This document shows, in pieces, positions 51,446 to 58,640 of a DNA stretch of 64,000 bases (the stretch's first letter is position 1; each line of letters begins with the position of its first letter). Position numbers and translations under genes: made by a program. The stretch covers positions 682,001 through 746,000 of the forward strand of contig NZ_CP044222.1 in NCBI RefSeq assembly GCF_008727795.1, written 5' to 3'. Under the pieces are notes generated by a model. It was given only the letters and a program-made list of their open reading frames with translations, searched no databases and had not been told where the DNA came from. The stretch is from Nitrincola iocasae (lineage in GTDB: Bacteria > Pseudomonadota > Gammaproteobacteria > Pseudomonadales > Balneatricaceae).

Positions 51446-53223
51446 GCGGTGCCTCCATTCATAACGCGCAGGGTTTTGGATTGCGGCTTAGCCAGCTGCT
51501 CAGCGATCGTATCCAGTTCATGCTCATGAGCACCGTCTGGGTAGCGCTGCTGCAGCCAGCCAAAGTGCTCCTCTGGTTTCCACTCATCGCCCATGCGAGT
51601 GCGCAACCGCATAGCTGTCTGCACCAGCGTCAGCCGTGGCACTTCAACGGTTGGGGTAATCAATGAATGTTCGGTACCGCGACGCGGCATATACTCTGGC
51701 AGCGAGGTGTCCTGCATAGGCTTGTAAGGGTTGAACTTTCCACCCAGCGGCAGGGCTTTAGCTTTACGGGCTTTTTCCGCAGCCCCCTGGGTTTCGGTGC
51801 CAGTCATGATTTGTTCAATAGCCGCTTTAGCGATCTGAGCCGGGCCAGCGGCCATTTGCTTATAACCTTCGCCATAAATCGGACCCTGCTCATCGAATCC
51901 ATACTCATCCTTCTTAATCTCAGGGATAACATGGAACACCTCAGCACCATCCAGGTCAGTCAGTACCAGCTGCGCAACATCATCACGCCAGGGGTTGCGT
52001 GTAACCATCACCATCTCGCCAACCATCACCCCTGGAATATCTTTCACACTGAACTGACTACCCTGGAAGTTGATACGCAGATTGCTTGTTACTTTGCGCT
52101 CAACCGGCGTAGACACGGCCAGCTCTCGGCACACCTCAATGCTCGGGGCCTTGATCAACTGCTCAGCAGTGATGCTCAACCACATCGCACTGCGGTTCTT
52201 CTTGTGTCGACGATGCACAGCCGTGGCGTTAAACACAGCACGCCACTGCGCCGCCAGACTATTCAGCTCATCCAGATCCGCCACTGGCCGGAACCGCAGG
52301 CCGCTCTCGAACTTGCGCTCTATAATGTTTCGGGCATTCTCAACTTGCCCCGTAGCTCTTGCATTACCAGCGGCGTGGGCAATGGCTTTAATGCCTAGCG
52401 ACTTACACAGGTTCAGCGTCATGCTACTTGTGTTCGCACTACCAGGGTCCATATACAGAATCTGCGGCACACCATGCATCAGATCCGCACGGCCGCGCTC
52501 CTGCATGGCGTTGATCAGCACGTTACACAGGTTCAGGCCACTCTCGGCCCCCATCACATACTCAACATAAATCCAGCCACTGGCGTGATCGGTGATCTCA
52601 TACGACCACACACGGTCAGCCATCACGCGCTGCAGGTTCTTAGGTTTGTTTTTGTAAAACTCATCCTGGGCCATAACATGCAGGCCATTCGCGCTGTTCT
52701 TCTGCGGCTTCAGGTAATACAGCACACACAGCGACGCATCGATCTGCCACACATGGTTAGGGTGCTTGCTGCGCATCTCCAGGTGAGGGTCTGGTGCTGC
52801 CAATTGATCCGGGTGCAGGCCGTAGCTGCGCAGTGCCCGGTATATAGCGCTGTCGCTCAGTTGGATAATTTCACCGGTAGTTTCATCAATCCGTTCAGCG
52901 CGGATAAAATTATTAGCACGCAGCGCCGCCACGGCATCGGTCAGGCTGAACATTTTCTTACCCTGGCCGCGAATAGATTCCTGAATGGTGCCGCTGATAA
53001 TCAGCGCCTCATCCCGCGTCAGGCATGATTTACCGGCATCACTGCGTTGTTTTCGGGTTGTTGTTTTCACGGTCAACCTCTTCAGATTGCGGTGCAGCGT
53101 GGCTCTGGATATCTGCAAATCCTGACAGGCGGCATCGTAAATGGATTGTTTACTGCCGTGATCCGCAGATCTCACTGCGTGCATGACGGCAACCAGGCGT
53201 TCGGTCATCACGGCATTCTTCAT
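51439..53223 (-). CDS. Mu-type DDE transposase
   Basis: A 594-residue transposase for integration and replicative transposition. N-terminal helix-turn-helix segments (about residues 20-60 and 90-135) precede the RNase-H-like core. The catalytic triad is readable as D162 (WQID), D259 (YMDPG) and E295 (TGQVENARN), exactly D-D(35)E. A beta-barrel-like region near 390-440 (VPGVMVGEMVMVTR) and a basic C-terminus follow. It overlaps both neighbours. Spacing and motifs indicate an active enzyme. Confidence 0.95.
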   Translation of the reverse strand: MKNAVMTERLVAVMHAVRSADHGSKQSIYDAACQDLQISRATLHRNLKRLTVKTTTRKQRSDAGKSCLTRDEALIISGTIQESIRGQGKKMFSLTDAVAALRANNFIRAERIDETTGEIIQLSDSAIYRALRSYGLHPDQLAAPDPHLEMRSKHPNHVWQIDASLCVLYYLKPQKNSANGLHVMAQDEFYKNKPKNLQRVMADRVWSYEITDHASGWIYVEYVMGAESGLNLCNVLINAMQERGRADLMHGVPQILYMDPGSANTSSMTLNLCKSLGIKAIAHAAGNARATGQVENARNIIERKFESGLRFRPVADLDELNSLAAQWRAVFNATAVHRRHKKNRSAMWLSITAEQLIKAPSIEVCRELAVSTPVERKVTSNLRINFQGSQFSVKDIPGVMVGEMVMVTRNPWRDDVAQLVLTDLDGAEVFHVIPEIKKDEYGFDEQGPIYGEGYKQMAAGPAQIAKAAIEQIMTGTETQGAAEKARKAKALPLGGKFNPYKPMQDTSLPEYMPRRGTEHSLITPTVEVPRLTLVQTAMRLRTRMGDEWKPEEHFGWLQQRYPDGAHEHELDTIAEQLAKPQSKTLRVMNGGTAC

Positions 53224-54215
53224 TACTCTGCTCCAACCAGCGTCAGTTGCTCTTCAGTAATACCCAAAGAATCCGCCGCCGCATCAGCCGCACCAGGTTG
53301 CATCCAGCTAGGTTCAGTAAATAGCGGCTGATCGGGCAGGTCGTAGTCTTCACGGATGGCAATCAGCTGCACCTCAACTTGCCGTACCAGGTCAGCCAGG
53401 AACACACGCTGGGTGTGGCTATCGGCAAGAGAGGCGGTCAACTCGCTGTGTTCGATCAAAGCGGCCACGGTGTTGCGCAGCTTACCCATCACAGCCACTT
53501 CGGCCTCGTATGCCGAGGCGGTGGCGATCTGCCGCAGTTCGCTGGTGATCTCGTCAGCAGGCATGGTCTGTACCCGCTTGCGGGTCTTCTCCAGCTCCTG
53601 GGCGAGTTCATTCAACTTCTGGTCTTTCTGCTGCGTGATCTGCTGAATCGCTTCATAGTCAGCCTGTGACTCATCCAGCTGCAGTGTTAGCTGTTCTTTT
53701 TCTTTGTGATGTTTGCTGATGAACTCTTCAGCAATCTCGACAAATGCTTCCTTGTCGCCCGACTGGGCAACCTCAATCAATGCTGATTTTTCATCATCAG
53801 GTAGGCGGCGGAACTGGCGCATTTCGCGGTAGCCGATACCCATGCGTGACATGGACTCAAGAGCTTCCTCGCCGAAGGCTTTTAGATTGGCTATGTCTTG
53901 GTTTGCTTTTTCGTCAGACATCCCCAGTAGTGCACAGAACTCCTGCCAAGTGCCGGACAGCTGAAGATTATCGGCATTTACCTGGCCGGAAAGGGCTTTG
54001 TAAAGTTTGTTTTCCTTTACATATGCCAGCTTGGAAGTGAAAACAGTATTTGAAAATTTGCCGAAAGCATCAGCCATTTGAGCCTGCCCCAGCAGCTGGT
54101 TGACTAACGCATGCTCTTGGGTGTTTTGTTGCATAAGAGCCGCAGTGTTCTGCAGTTCATGCACTTTACCAGTATCTAGTTCCGGTAGATCGTTAGGTTG
54201 TTGTGTTGTTTCCAT
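53223..54215 (-). CDS. Coiled-coil phage protein upstream of the transposase
   Basis: A 330-residue protein directly upstream of the transposase (stop overlaps its start by one base). The N-terminal half contains a helical segment LAYVKENKLYKALSGQ and a helix-turn-helix-like TWQEFCALLGMSDEKANQDI; the middle (about residues 165-215) is a coiled coil rich in Glu/Gln/Lys. It recalls DNA-binding accessory proteins found beside transposase genes in BcepMu relatives. The family is not firmly recognised. Confidence 0.7.
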   Translation of the reverse strand: METTQQPNDLPELDTGKVHELQNTAALMQQNTQEHALVNQLLGQAQMADAFGKFSNTVFTSKLAYVKENKLYKALSGQVNADNLQLSGTWQEFCALLGMSDEKANQDIANLKAFGEEALESMSRMGIGYREMRQFRRLPDDEKSALIEVAQSGDKEAFVEIAEEFISKHHKEKEQLTLQLDESQADYEAIQQITQQKDQKLNELAQELEKTRKRVQTMPADEITSELRQIATASAYEAEVAVMGKLRNTVAALIEHSELTASLADSHTQRVFLADLVRQVEVQLIAIREDYDLPDQPLFTEPSWMQPGAADAAADSLGITEEQLTLVGAE

Positions 54216-54225
54216 GCTCTTTTCC

Positions 54226-54534
54226 TCAGTAGCTGCCAGCGGCCACGCGCTGTGTTAGTTCATTAAGTCGATCACTGGCACGGCTCATCTCTGTAGCGTG
54301 CGCCTGGGCAATTTGCAGGGCAGCCACACTCAATGCAAAGCGCCCGGTATCCAGCCGCACCGCCATACCCTCAGCAATCAGCGTATTAACGCAGCGGTTG
54401 ATCGTTGCCGGGCTTTCACCCAGTGCCTTGGCTAACTCGCCATTGCTTAACCCCACCAGGCTGTGCCCCTTTAACGCTTTCATGACACGTAGCACACGGC
54501 CACCAGAGTCACTTTTGCGGGTCTTATCTGTCAT
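54226..54534 (-). CDS. IclR-type helix-turn-helix regulator, phage
   Basis: A 102-residue protein that is only the DNA-binding winged helix: RVLRVMKALKGHSLVGLSNGELAKALGESPATINRCVNTLIAEGMAVRL at about residues 14-62, resembling the IclR HTH. The effector domain is absent and the tail is a short amphipathic helix. It is probably a regulator of phage early functions. It overlaps the upstream gene by 4 bp. Confidence 0.75.
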   Translation of the reverse strand: MTDKTRKSDSGGRVLRVMKALKGHSLVGLSNGELAKALGESPATINRCVNTLIAEGMAVRLDTGRFALSVAALQIAQAHATEMSRASDRLNELTQRVAAGSY

Positions 54535-54779
54535 GCTTCAACTCCTACTGCATAGGCTTTCAGGGGGGGTTCGGCGATACGCCACATCAACAGACCCTCA
54601 TCCATACCGGCGAAAAAAGCGTCTGCCTCAGCTGAACCGATCGGATACCAGCATGCCTGGCGTTCAATCTCCCCAGCCTTAAGGCACAGGATGTACAGCA
54701 CACCCTCTTTGTAGGGTTTGCTGCGGGGTTCATGCGGTCTATCAAAGCGTTCATTGAAAATTTGCAACGGTGTTTTCAT
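54531..54779 (-). CDS. Unrecognised phage early protein (82 residues)
   Basis: Starts MKTPLQIFNERFDRPHEPRS and has YILCLKAGEIERQACWYPIG and AEADAFFAGMDEGLLMWRIA segments. It is a compact mixed alpha/beta protein with no recognised family. The gene lies between the IclR-type regulator (4-bp overlap) and the 155-residue regulator (2-bp gap), so it is part of the early operon. Confidence 0.65.
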   Translation of the reverse strand: MKTPLQIFNERFDRPHEPRSKPYKEGVLYILCLKAGEIERQACWYPIGSAEADAFFAGMDEGLLMWRIAEPPLKAYAVGVEA

Positions 54780-54781
54780 GG

Positions 54782-55249
54782 CTAAAACTCCAGTTGTGGT
54801 TGTGCATGCTGTTTAACATTTCCCCGATGCCACGCCAGGCTCTGCAGCGCTGACTGGATGCCGCCCAGGGTTTCCTCTGCATTGCTCTCGCCGTTGTAAA
54901 AGGCCATCAGCATGCCGGTCACATGGTGCAACTGCAGTTGCAATTCCTGAATGTCTTTTGCATCGGCACTGCGTCCACTGGGAATGTCGATCAATAACTT
55001 ACCTGCCGTTGCAGCGATCCAGCGCGATACCAGGTTGATCCCACACACCTGCTCATATACAGGCAATAAAGGAATAGGCATGCGTCCGGTTTGAATCCAC
55101 TTGTACAGCACCCAGTGATCCACCAACCCCATACGTTCTGCGATCTGCTCAGAACTCAGGTTATGGCGCTCACGTGCATAGTCCTTGCAGCCTTTCAGGG
55201 CGTCACGCAGTGTGCTGGGCTGATAGTGTTTCCAACGTCGCTTAGCCAT
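54782..55249 (-). CDS. Phage regulatory protein with helix-turn-helix (CII-like position)
   Basis: The ATG at 55249 (MAKRRWKHYQPSTLRDALKG) has the excellent AAGGAGG ribosome site, better than the in-frame start at 55315. The 155-residue protein has a helix-turn-helix in HNLSSEQIAERMGLVDHWVLYKWIQTGRMPIPLL near residues 28-61, then a helical C-terminus (QELQLQLHHVTGMLMAFYNG). It probably binds DNA and controls early transcription. It is the second gene of the leftward early set. The family name is not known to me. Confidence 0.7.
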   Translation of the reverse strand: MAKRRWKHYQPSTLRDALKGCKDYARERHNLSSEQIAERMGLVDHWVLYKWIQTGRMPIPLLPVYEQVCGINLVSRWIAATAGKLLIDIPSGRSADAKDIQELQLQLHHVTGMLMAFYNGESNAEETLGGIQSALQSLAWHRGNVKQHAQPQLEF

Positions 55250-55328
55250 TGGACCCTCCTTTAATCGCGGACTGATCGCCGCTTCCAAACAAAAAACTGT
55301 TTTGCCTCTGGGCAAAAGTGTTTCAAAA

Positions 55329-55361
55329 CTCCTACTATTTCAGGTACATTCTGAATAGGAG
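55329..55361. promoter_or_regulatory. Short dyads between divergent phage genes
   Basis: CTCCTA at 55329-55334 mirrors TAGGAG at 55356-55361, and TTCAG/CTGAA pair at 55339-55343 and 55351-55355 with a slightly shifted centre. The segment lies between the leftward regulator and the rightward 89-residue gene, where an operator could sit. The right arm also supplies the AGGAG of the rightward gene. Confidence 0.35.
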
Positions 55362-55372
55362 CAAAAACGATC

Positions 55373-55642
55373 ATGAACGCCGAGATCCAAGCACTGAAGC
55401 AACAAGTCGCCGAGCTGCAGCAGCAGCTCTCATTAATGGATATTCAGGTGGAGGTGAATCGCTCACTGTTTGTCGCGCTGACCCGGTATTTCGCAGAGGG
55501 CAACCAGCTCTACATTCCTGAGCTGTGCGACGATCTTGATCAGCTATGCCTGGTGCGGTCAGACCAGAAGTGGCAGACGGCGCTGATAGCGACCGCAGAA
55601 ATTCTTCGCGCTTTAGACGAGAGTCTTCCAAAGCAGGAGTGA
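55373..55642 (+). CDS. Coiled-coil protein encoded opposite to the early operon (89 residues)
   Basis: Starts MNAEIQALKQQVAELQQQLS, a clear N-terminal heptad coil (about residues 4-25), followed by LFVALTRYFAEGNQLYIPELCDDLDQL and a helical end. AGGAG lies 11 bp upstream, slightly far. It is transcribed rightward between two leftward early genes, which would separate the Ner-like gene from the rest of the early operon unless transcription reads through. No family was recognised. Confidence 0.65.
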   Translation: MNAEIQALKQQVAELQQQLSLMDIQVEVNRSLFVALTRYFAEGNQLYIPELCDDLDQLCLVRSDQKWQTALIATAEILRALDESLPKQE

Positions 55643-55757
55643 TCATTTTGGCCTGAGCGAGCGTCATTGGTTGGCGGTTGTGTTTGCACTGATCGTCAGT
55701 TGGCGATAATGGGTGCATGGCCGGGGGTGTATGAGACATGGCGGCGATCTCCAGTAA

Positions 55758-55967
55758 TTAGGCGGCAATGGATTCGGCAGGTTTTTTTATGCCCAGCTTC
55801 ACGGCGATCTCGTGAGACTGGCCATAAAAACCTTTATCGAATCCATTGAGGACACGATAAACAGCATTGCGCTGATAACCGTTGTCTTTGGCCCACTGTG
55901 AGATGGTGATGCCATTCTCACGGAATTTGGCTTTAACTTGATCGGGGGTGAGTATCTTGGTAGCCAT
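55758..55967 (-). CDS. Ner-like small DNA-binding regulator
   Basis: A 69-residue helix-turn-helix protein: LTPDQVKAKFRENGITISQWAKDNGYQRNAVYRVLNGFDKGFYGQSHEIAVKLG at about residues 6-59. Position (first leftward gene, divergent from the repressor) and size fit the Ner/Cro-like early regulators of Mu-like phages. The ATG at 55967 has AAGGAGG 9 bp upstream. It is expected to bind the operator region 55968-56067 and switch off repressor or early transcription. Confidence 0.82.
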   Translation of the reverse strand: MATKILTPDQVKAKFRENGITISQWAKDNGYQRNAVYRVLNGFDKGFYGQSHEIAVKLGIKKPAESIAA

Positions 55968-56021
55968 GGCAGTGGCCTCCTTGTGTGTTTACTAAAGTTA
56001 ATTGGTGTTTCTTGGGTGTAA

Positions 56022-56047
56022 GTATTGCTAAAAATATTGAGCAATAC
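56022..56047. promoter_or_regulatory. Candidate repressor operator
   Basis: A perfect dyad GTATTGCT-aaaaatattg-AGCAATAC with 8-bp arms, 20 bp before the repressor start and between the divergent Ner-like and repressor genes. Position and symmetry make it the leading candidate binding site for the lysogeny switch. Confidence 0.65.
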
Positions 56048-56067
56048 AAGGTTATGAGTGCAAAAAT

Positions 56068-56442
56068 ATGAGCAGCGCGCGCGACAGGCTTGAGGAAGAG
56101 ATAAATAAGATAGGCGTCACAGCCATATCAACAGGCCTTGGAGTAGCTAGAAACACGATCTATAACTGGCTGGCTAAGGCTAATGTGCCATTAAATTATT
56201 TGGTTGCACTGAAAGGGTTCGGTGCGGACGTTCATTACATTGTGAGTGGGGAAAGGTCTACTACCAGCTTAAGCTCTGATGAGCAGGAGTTGCTTGAGCT
56301 TTTTAAAACAGCCCCTCTTGCCGTTAAAGCCGCTGTATTGGGGGCTTTAACGGCGGGTCAGGATGCTAAAGGTGGAGCAGATATAAGTGTAACTGGAGTA
56401 GGTAACCGTGTAGCGGGAAGGGATTATCGTGAAAAGGAGTAG
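56068..56442 (+). CDS. Phage repressor-like helix-turn-helix protein
   Basis: A 124-residue protein with an N-terminal helix-turn-helix (INKIGVTAISTGLGVARNTIYNWLAKANVPLNYLVALKGFGADVHYIVSGER, about residues 11-62), typical of CI/c-type repressors of Mu-like phages. A helical middle segment (DEQELLELFKTAPLAVKAAVLGAL) follows. The C-terminus ends GVGNRVAGRDYREKE, sharing NRVAGRDY with the N-terminus of the next gene. It starts the rightward repressor pair. It has no protease-type C-terminal domain, so induction would not be by RecA-mediated cleavage. Confidence 0.8.
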   Translation: MSSARDRLEEEINKIGVTAISTGLGVARNTIYNWLAKANVPLNYLVALKGFGADVHYIVSGERSTTSLSSDEQELLELFKTAPLAVKAAVLGALTAGQDAKGGADISVTGVGNRVAGRDYREKE

Positions 56443-56448
56443 TATTGC

Positions 56449-56694
56449 ATGGAGATTCAGGGAGACTTCAATCGTGTTGCCGGGCGTGATTACTACGACG
56501 TGCGATTGTCGCCGGAAGCATCTGAATTACTGTTCTCGCAGCTTGCGAATATGGAGATGCTGACGCCTAGAGAGAAAGCATTGCTGTACCACTTTCGTTC
56601 GGTTGGAGATGCGCGGCAGGCTTCTATTTTAGCTATTTTGGCAGACATTGCTTTGCTTTGGATGTTAGAAAATAATGCTGCTAATGACGATTGA
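56449..56694 (+). CDS. Repressor companion protein with shared NRVAGRDY motif
   Basis: An 81-residue protein 6 bp downstream of the repressor gene. It begins MEIQGDFNRVAGRDYYDVRL, repeating the motif at the repressor C-terminus. The rest is helical (ASELLFSQLANMEMLTPREKALLYHFR) and ends in a hydrophobic helix (ASILAILADIALLWML). No family was recognised. The shared motif suggests that the two proteins interact through it. An AAAAGGAGTAG ribosome site overlaps the repressor stop. Confidence 0.7.
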   Translation: MEIQGDFNRVAGRDYYDVRLSPEASELLFSQLANMEMLTPREKALLYHFRSVGDARQASILAILADIALLWMLENNAANDD

Positions 56695-56700
56695 TTGATA

Positions 56701-56792
56701 AAATACCAAACGGTTTGGTATTTATAAAAACATAAGTATATAAAAATCAATTATTTATATATTCAGAAATATAAAAACTCCAAACGGTTTGG
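56701..56792. promoter_or_regulatory. Twin CCAAACGGTTTGG palindromes
   Basis: The identical 13-bp palindrome CCAAACGGTTTGG occurs at 56706-56718 and 56780-56792, 74 bp apart (about seven helical turns). The first copy is embedded in a perfect 11-bp dyad (AAATACCAAAC mirrored) at 56701-56723. They flank an AT-rich segment before the PH-domain gene. They resemble paired operators; the first could also end transcription of the repressor pair. Confidence 0.6.
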
Positions 56793-56821
56793 GGTTTGGT
56801 GATGATGCAAGGAGATGCCGC

Positions 56822-57241
56822 ATGGCAAAGTACATTGAAAGCACGCTGATTAGTGATGAGAAAGTGATTTACGAAGGCCGAGTTAGTAAGTGGTCTTTGC
56901 TGCCGCTGATTTTACTTGGGTTTATTACATTGTTTTTATACATTGGCCCTATCTTCTGGGTGATTGCATATCTCCGTTATAAAACCACTGAATTGGCGTT
57001 TACCAATAAGCGCGTCATAGCCAAGTTTGGATTCATCAGCAGGCGTACAGTTGAGTTAAGTCTGCCAAAAGTAGAAAGCATGCAGGTAGATCAAAGCATC
57101 ATAGGTCGAATTTTTGATTATGGAACGCTAATAATATCAGGGGCAGGAAACCCACAAGCCCCTATCCCTGGCATCTCTATGCCGATGGTCTTTAGACGCT
57201 CTTTTATGGAGTACATTGATCGGCAACGTGTTGCAGCCTAA
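56822..57241 (+). CDS. PH-domain (bPH2/YdbT-like) membrane protein, prophage cargo
   Basis: A 139-residue protein. The ATG at 56822 (MAKYIESTLISDEKVIYEGR) has AAGGAG upstream. Two adjacent hydrophobic helices (LLPLILLGFITLFLYIGPIFWVIAYL, about residues 27-52) precede a bacterial PH-like domain with TTELAFTNKRVIAKFGFISRRTVELSLPKVESMQV and IIGRIFDYGTLIISGAG near 55-115. Such proteins are usually host membrane proteins of unknown function. The AT-rich surroundings and place between repressor and late genes suggest a lysogenic-conversion gene. Confidence 0.8.
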   Translation: MAKYIESTLISDEKVIYEGRVSKWSLLPLILLGFITLFLYIGPIFWVIAYLRYKTTELAFTNKRVIAKFGFISRRTVELSLPKVESMQVDQSIIGRIFDYGTLIISGAGNPQAPIPGISMPMVFRRSFMEYIDRQRVAA

Positions 57242-57269
57242 ATCTGCTGTTGCCTAATGATCAAGCACA

Positions 57270-57337
57270 TTTAAAAATCTCCAGAAGTCTAGAGTGGCTC
57301 TTTTAACTTGAGCGTCTATAGACTGCTGGGGATTTAT
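57270..57337. terminator. Imperfect inverted repeat between convergent cargo genes
   Basis: AAATC-T-CCAG-A-AGTCTA near 57273 mirrors TAGACT-G-CTGG-G-GATTT near 57324, followed by ATTG. It lies between the rightward PH-domain gene and the leftward DUF2845 gene, so it may terminate both. Confidence 0.5.
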
Positions 57338-57356
57338 TGAAGAGGTGGATAAATTA

Positions 57357-57659
57357 CTAAAAACGGCTCCACTTAATGTCTTGAACGATGCCTTCCTGAA
57401 CAATGATGGTCCAGTTCAAATCGCGGTATCGATAAAACCATGTTTCTCTTTCGACCCATGAGTTACATTTGCCGTTTCTGGCGCGGTCTTTACATACAGT
57501 TTCTACACCTTTAGAGCGAGGTTCTCCTAGACTCTCGGTAATTAAGTGTGCAGGACTGCCCGCGCTGACTGATACCTGGCCACCCCTAAGCTGCATTGTG
57601 CTGGCGTTGGTATTGACGCTTGCAAACAACAGCAGCAACACTAAAATAATATATTTCAT
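57357..57659 (-). CDS. Small secreted DUF2845-like protein
   Basis: A 100-residue protein. The ATG at 57659 starts a clear signal peptide (MKYIILVLLLLFASVNTNAS, cleavage about residue 20). The mature part has MQLRGGQVSVSAGSPAHLITESLGEPRSKG, and a Cys pair (TVCKDRARNGKCNSWVE) that could form a disulfide, then ETWFYRYRDLNWTIIVQEG. This resembles DUF2845 periplasmic proteins. Unusually for the prophage it runs leftward inside the late side, as expected for a separately expressed cargo gene. Confidence 0.7.
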   Translation of the reverse strand: MKYIILVLLLLFASVNTNASTMQLRGGQVSVSAGSPAHLITESLGEPRSKGVETVCKDRARNGKCNSWVERETWFYRYRDLNWTIIVQEGIVQDIKWSRF

Positions 57660-57732
57660 ATGTATCTCCATTCGATTAATAGGGTTTAAGTTTAGCTGAG
57701 TCAGTTAATATTACCAAAAGATGAGGCATATC

Positions 57733-57957
57733 ATGGACTATGAAGAGATTTATAGAGGTCTGAACGACCAGGGTCTGGGCTTTGAAATTGGTGATCAGGA
57801 TGCTGACATCAACGAACTGGCCGACGATATTGGTGGTTCACTAATCAAGGCTGCATCAGACTATGATAATGATGTTGCTGTGTACGATATGGGCGATCAC
57901 TTGTTGATTGTTGGTAATGCAAACGGCCTTTGGGCAGTGCGGCACTATGGTGAGTGA
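57733..57957 (+). CDS. Unrecognised acidic protein (74 residues)
   Basis: The ATG at 57733 (MDYEEIYRGLNDQGLGFEIG) is favoured, with an alternative at 57721. The protein is strongly acidic (DQDADINELADDIGG, then DYDNDVAVYDMGDHLLIVG) with a beta-rich C-terminus. No family was recognised. Acidic small phage proteins sometimes inhibit host DNA-binding proteins, but nothing here shows it. Its stop overlaps a possible ATG of the next gene. Confidence 0.6.
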   Translation: MDYEEIYRGLNDQGLGFEIGDQDADINELADDIGGSLIKAASDYDNDVAVYDMGDHLLIVGNANGLWAVRHYGE

Positions 57958-57980
57958 TGGAGCCAGACAAGGAATGTCTT

Positions 57981-58439
57981 ATGGATCGCGAATTACTGTT
58001 TCAGTTTTATGATCGAGTTATCGGGCCTAATTGGCAAACTTCAGATCCGATAAAGCTCAGCGGCTGGGAAGTTGTAGAGGCCTTATGGCCATTGAACAAG
58101 TATTTTAAAAGATATTATCGCAACTTTTGTACTCTGCCTTATGATCCCGCATTTGAGACTCAGGCTGATGCAGCACAGAAAAGGTTTGTTTTCAGCGGGA
58201 ATTGGGGTGTTGTCAGTATTGAGACCTGGCGAGTGATACTTGAACGCCACCAGCAGTCTCTAAATGTGGCGCTTTTAAATGAAGCGGCGGGATATCCGCT
58301 TATGTCTGTTCCTGATCGCTTACGGAGTGAGGCAAGAACAGGGGCTGCAATTCTGTTTTTGCTTCAACAAATGACGCTCCCCTTTGAAGTAGCTGATCGA
58401 TCTTCATTTGAACCTGACGTTGTAGTCCCGGATCGCTAA
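57981..58439 (+). CDS. Unrecognised protein in the prophage cargo block (152 residues)
   Basis: The ATG at 57981 (MDRELLFQFYDRVIGPNWQT) has AAGGA 9 bp upstream; an ATG at 57957 overlaps the preceding stop and could also be used. The protein is soluble and Trp-rich (LSGWEVVEALWPLNKYFKRYY, FSGNWGVVSIETWRVILERHQ). No catalytic motif or family was recognised. It ends the block between repressor and late genes. Possible roles include superinfection exclusion or defence, without direct evidence. Confidence 0.6.
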   Translation: MDRELLFQFYDRVIGPNWQTSDPIKLSGWEVVEALWPLNKYFKRYYRNFCTLPYDPAFETQADAAQKRFVFSGNWGVVSIETWRVILERHQQSLNVALLNEAAGYPLMSVPDRLRSEARTGAAILFLLQQMTLPFEVADRSSFEPDVVVPDR

Positions 58440-58573
58440 GCTTTGCTGTAGTAATTGCTCGGTCATGCTCTATCATATGTGCCCCTGGATACATGCCATT
58501 TATGTAACATGGCTAATGTAGCTTTTAGTCACAACCTGGATCTTTTGCCCCTGTTCAAAAGACCCATCTAAAC

Positions 58574-58633
58574 ATCCCCGGTAGTCTGGAATCCTTAGCG
58601 AAAGCAACCGATTCCAGCCAAACTACCGGGGAT
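58574..58633 (+). promoter_or_regulatory. Long hairpin covering the late-operon ribosome site
   Basis: ATCCCCGGTAGT at 58574-58585 pairs perfectly with ACTACCGGGGAT at 58622-58633. An inner stem TGGAATC/GATTCCA lies at 58587-58593 and 58610-58616, and TTTTATT follows. The only Shine-Dalgarno-like sequence before the holin start at 58641 (GGGGA, 58628-58632) lies in the 3' arm. It could act as a terminator, a translation block, or both. Confidence 0.65.
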
Positions 58634-58640
58634 TTTTATT

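Noticed and set aside
58300..58476. Leftward frame of 58 codons (MIEHDRAITTAKLSDPGL...) with AGGGGC upstream
   Set aside because: It lies largely antisense to the 152-residue cargo gene, has no recognised family, and the rightward gene is the better supported frame.
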